Shown here: piece after piece, positions 61,789-64,000 of the stretch
Numbering within the stretch: position 1 is the stretch's first letter
Layout of the letters: every line of letters begins with the position of its first letter
NCBI RefSeq assembly: GCF_001418205.1
Contig: NZ_LIQF01000009.1
Location: 62,001-126,000 of the forward strand
DNA from: Marinomonas fungiae
Lineage (GTDB): Bacteria > Pseudomonadota > Gammaproteobacteria > Pseudomonadales > Marinomonadaceae
Reading direction: 5' to 3'
Length of the DNA: 64,000 nt
The notes under the pieces: model-generated
What the model saw: only the letters and a program-made list of their open reading frames with translations
Databases searched by the model: none
What the model was told of the DNA's origin: nothing
Position numbers and translations under genes: made by a program

Positions 61789-63279
61789 TTATTCAGATTC
61801 AGCAAACCATGGTGCACGCGCGGTCAAAATAAGTGCTGCGGCACGTTCTGCGTCCATTCCATCAATCTCGAGTAATTCATCAACGGATTGTTCTGCTAAA
61901 TCTTCCATCGTCACGACACCTTTCGATGCAAGAACCAAGGCTAGGTGATTATCCATGCCTTCCATTTCTAGCAAGTCTTGAGCAGGCTTAGCACTTTCCA
62001 GCTGCTCTTCCGCTTGCAATGCTTGGTTCAGTAATGATTCTTTTGCACGTGTACGTAACTCGTTTACTAAATCTTCATCAAATCCGTCGATGTCTAACAT
62101 TTCTTCCATCGGCACGTATGCAACTTCTTCGATTGTTGCAAAGCCTTCTTCAGCTAGCTGAATCGCTAGGTCATCGTCGATTTCCAAAGCCGTCACAAAC
62201 AAGTCAATCAGCTTCTGTGATTCTTCTTGTTGTTTTGCTTCAGCATCTTCCGCTGTCATCACGTTTAGCGTCCAACCAGTCAATGCTGATGCTAGACGAA
62301 CGTTTTGACCGTTACGACCAATCGCTTGAGCAAGATTGTCACTCTTCACAGCTACGTCCATAGAGTGAGAGTCTTCATCAATAACGATTGAGTCAACTTC
62401 TGCAGGCGCCATGGCGTTGATAACTAGCTGTGCTGGGTTGTCATCCCAAAGCACGATATCCACACGCTCGCCGTTCATTTCATTAGAAACGGCTTGTACA
62501 CGTGCGCCACGCATACCAACACAAGCACCGATAGGATCGATACGGCGATCGCTGGTCTTAACAGCAATTTTCGCACGTAGACCTGGATCACGGGCAGCGC
62601 CGCGAATCTCGATTACTTCCTCTGCGATTTCAGGTACTTCAAGGCGGAACAGTTCCACCATAAATTCTGGTGAAGTACGTGAAAGCACCAACTGTGAACC
62701 GCGGTTGTCTTCACGAATTTCCTGTAGCAACGCACGAATACGATCGTTTAGACGGAACGTTTCACGATTGATCAAAGCGTCTTTTGGCAAAGAGGCTTCC
62801 GCGTTTTCACCTAAATCGATGATTAGGCTATCACGAGTTACTTTCTTCACTTGACCGTGTACGAGTTTGCCCACTTTATCACTGTACTGAGCAACCATTT
62901 TCGCACGCTCTGCTTCACGTACTTTTTGTACGATCACTTGCTTAGCAGTTTGCGCCGCGATACGGCCAAATTCTTCTGATTCGATTTCTTCTTCGTAGAT
63001 CTCACCCGCAGCGATGTTTAAACCCATTTCTTCCATATCATCAGTCGTTAGTTCTGAATCAGGAGCTGAGTAATCTTCATCCGCTACGATGTCCCACTGA
63101 CGGTAGGTTTTGTAATCGCCAGTGCGCTGATCAATGGATACACGTACTTTTGCGTCGCCTTCAAAACGTCGTTTTGCAGCGCTTGCTAATGCAGTTTCTA
63201 CGGCCTCGAAAATCACCTGTTTTGGTACATCTTTTTCGTTGGATACCGCTTCTACTACCAAAAGAATTTCTTTGCTCAT
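61789..63279 (-). CDS. nusA: Transcription termination/antitermination factor NusA
   Basis: RNA-polymerase-binding elongation factor. N-terminal domain (MSKEILLVVEAVSNEKDVPK), S1 (about 135-200, GQVKKVTRDSLIIDLGENAE), two KH domains (RSPEFMVELFRLEVPEI lead-in, then ACVGMRGARVQAV and AIGRNGQNVRLAS) and two C-terminal AR repeats (EEMLDIDGFDEDLVNEL and DELLEIDGMDAERAAAL). ATG 63279 chosen, with GAGAGAGG eight bases upstream; the frame starts six codons earlier. 496 aa. Between rimP and infB, as in E. coli. Confidence 0.97.
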   Translation of the reverse strand: MSKEILLVVEAVSNEKDVPKQVIFEAVETALASAAKRRFEGDAKVRVSIDQRTGDYKTYRQWDIVADEDYSAPDSELTTDDMEEMGLNIAAGEIYEEEIESEEFGRIAAQTAKQVIVQKVREAERAKMVAQYSDKVGKLVHGQVKKVTRDSLIIDLGENAEASLPKDALINRETFRLNDRIRALLQEIREDNRGSQLVLSRTSPEFMVELFRLEVPEIAEEVIEIRGAARDPGLRAKIAVKTSDRRIDPIGACVGMRGARVQAVSNEMNGERVDIVLWDDNPAQLVINAMAPAEVDSIVIDEDSHSMDVAVKSDNLAQAIGRNGQNVRLASALTGWTLNVMTAEDAEAKQQEESQKLIDLFVTALEIDDDLAIQLAEEGFATIEEVAYVPMEEMLDIDGFDEDLVNELRTRAKESLLNQALQAEEQLESAKPAQDLLEMEGMDNHLALVLASKGVVTMEDLAEQSVDELLEIDGMDAERAAALILTARAPWFAESE

Positions 63280-63309
63280 CCTTTTAGCCTCTCTCAAAGG
63301 TTGAATAAA

Positions 63310-63771
63310 TTAAAACTGAGGAACAATGTTTGCTTTTTCAATCAACTCGATTGGCAGCAAGTACTCTTCGCTATCGACGAGCAGCACCACTTCATCACCT
63401 TCAATGCCGGTGAGCTGACCTTTAAATTTGCGGCGACCATCAAACGGCACACGCAAGCGTAATGACACAACAGAACCAATGAATCGTTGGTACTGACTGA
63501 GTTCAAATAATGGGCGATCTAGACCAGGTGATGACACCTCTAGATGGTATTCGCCAGAAATAGGGTCTTCTACATCCATGATTGCGCTCACTTGGCGACT
63601 TACAGATGCACAATCTTCTACATCAATTCCTTTCTCGGAGTCTGTTTCAATAAATACACGTAGAACAGAATCCTTGCCTTGAGAAATGTATTCGAGCCCC
63701 CAAAATTCAAAGCCCAAACCTTCAACAACGGGCCTGATAAGCTCTTCTAATTGTGTGAACTTAGTAGACAA
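63310..63771 (-). CDS. rimP: Ribosome maturation factor RimP
   Basis: Needed for 30S subunit assembly. Sequence FTQLEELIRPVVEGLGFEFW, VFIETDSEKGIDVEDCASVS, EVSSPGLDRPLFE and the C-terminal SH3-like part (FKGQLTGIEGDEVVLLVD) are typical. No ATG fits: the frame extends to 63822, but TTG 63771 with GGAG seven bases before it gives 153 aa, the family's normal size. First protein gene of the operon, after the tRNA. Confidence 0.95.
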   Translation of the reverse strand: MSTKFTQLEELIRPVVEGLGFEFWGLEYISQGKDSVLRVFIETDSEKGIDVEDCASVSRQVSAIMDVEDPISGEYHLEVSSPGLDRPLFELSQYQRFIGSVVSLRLRVPFDGRRKFKGQLTGIEGDEVVLLVDSEEYLLPIELIEKANIVPQF

Positions 63772-63842
63772 ATGCCTTCTCCGATAAAAAGCGTAGAAAC
63801 AAAAAACGGGCTCAAGGCCCATTTAACAGTAGTTCAGATAGC

Positions 63843-63863
63843 AAAAAACCCCATATAGGGGCC
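63843..63863 (-). terminator. Possible terminator between tRNA-fMet and rimP
   Basis: CCCC-ATATA-GGGG with six T following on the minus strand. The stem is only four to five pairs, so it may be partial, letting transcription reach rimP. Confidence 0.5.
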
Positions 63864-63894
63864 ATCCAAACTATAAGATCTTCTCAGACCTTAA

Positions 63895-63918
63895 TCTTAT
63901 TATGTGAACACAATAAGA
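63895..63918 (-). repeat. Hairpin just 3' of the tRNA
   Basis: TCTTATTATG-TGAA-CACAATAAGA, nine pairs plus a wobble, six bases past the encoded CCA. It may take part in 3' processing of the tRNA. Confidence 0.45.
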
Positions 63919-63924
63919 CTAGGT

Positions 63925-64000
<76 letters not shown>

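Overview
The window is chromosomal DNA of a marine-type gammaproteobacterium, most likely Oceanospirillales and close to Marinomonas. This is inferred from gene content, moderate GC and the tRNA-fMet-rimP-nusA-infB-rbfA-truB-rpsO-pnp block; no database search was possible. It is almost entirely core and metabolic. No complete transposase, phage, CRISPR array or defence island was seen.

Layout. 1-3.1 kb: RND efflux pump (the inner-membrane transporter runs off the left edge) with its lipoprotein adaptor. 3.4-7.3 kb: beta-alanine catabolism (malonate-semialdehyde dehydrogenase, beta-alanine:pyruvate aminotransferase) with a divergent LysR regulator. 7.4-10.7 kb: periplasmic solute-binding protein plus a membrane PAS-GGDEF-EAL protein. 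10.7-15.1 kb: DUF1232-acetyltransferase fusion, siderophore-type binding protein with a Fur-like site, pseudoazurin, glutaredoxin-like protein, MtfA peptidase, RidA. 15.2-18.4 kb: glk-zwf-eda (Entner-Doudoroff entry and exit) under a HexR-like operator. 18.5-28 kb: diguanylate cyclase, small conserved-type proteins, a zinc-finger/flavin monooxygenase, a DASS anion transporter, an FAD oxidoreductase, gph. 28-30.7 kb: MetE-like protein and a hybrid histidine kinase whose receiver domain is cut by an in-frame stop. 30.9-38.5 kb: complete hut regulon (hutU-H-I-G, hutC, divergent hutF) with two identical HutC-type operators. 38.8-42.4 kb: long PRPP-synthetase-like protein, mqo, DUF1840. 42.5-43 kb: three gene remnants. 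43-47.4 kb: Fe(II)/2OG oxygenase with LysR, glutathionylspermidine synthetase/amidase, VF530. 48-54.2 kb: a 52-codon ORF coupled to a compact BCCT-like transporter, hydrolase, Na/Pi cotransporter, REC-PilZ, RDD. 54.3-55.1 kb: decayed partial copies of two genes of this window plus REP-like palindromes. 55.2-64 kb: transcription/translation operon, all on the minus strand, ending in an initiator tRNA cut by one base at the right edge.

The most interesting signals are in the spaces between genes: a pair of 77-bp palindromic elements whose arms differ by a compensatory change, a related pair by gph, pseudogene fragments that keep the order and orientation of their intact parents, the nonsense codon in the hybrid kinase, and the structured leader and small ORF ahead of the BCCT-like gene. 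I did not find a convincing wholly new multi-gene system.
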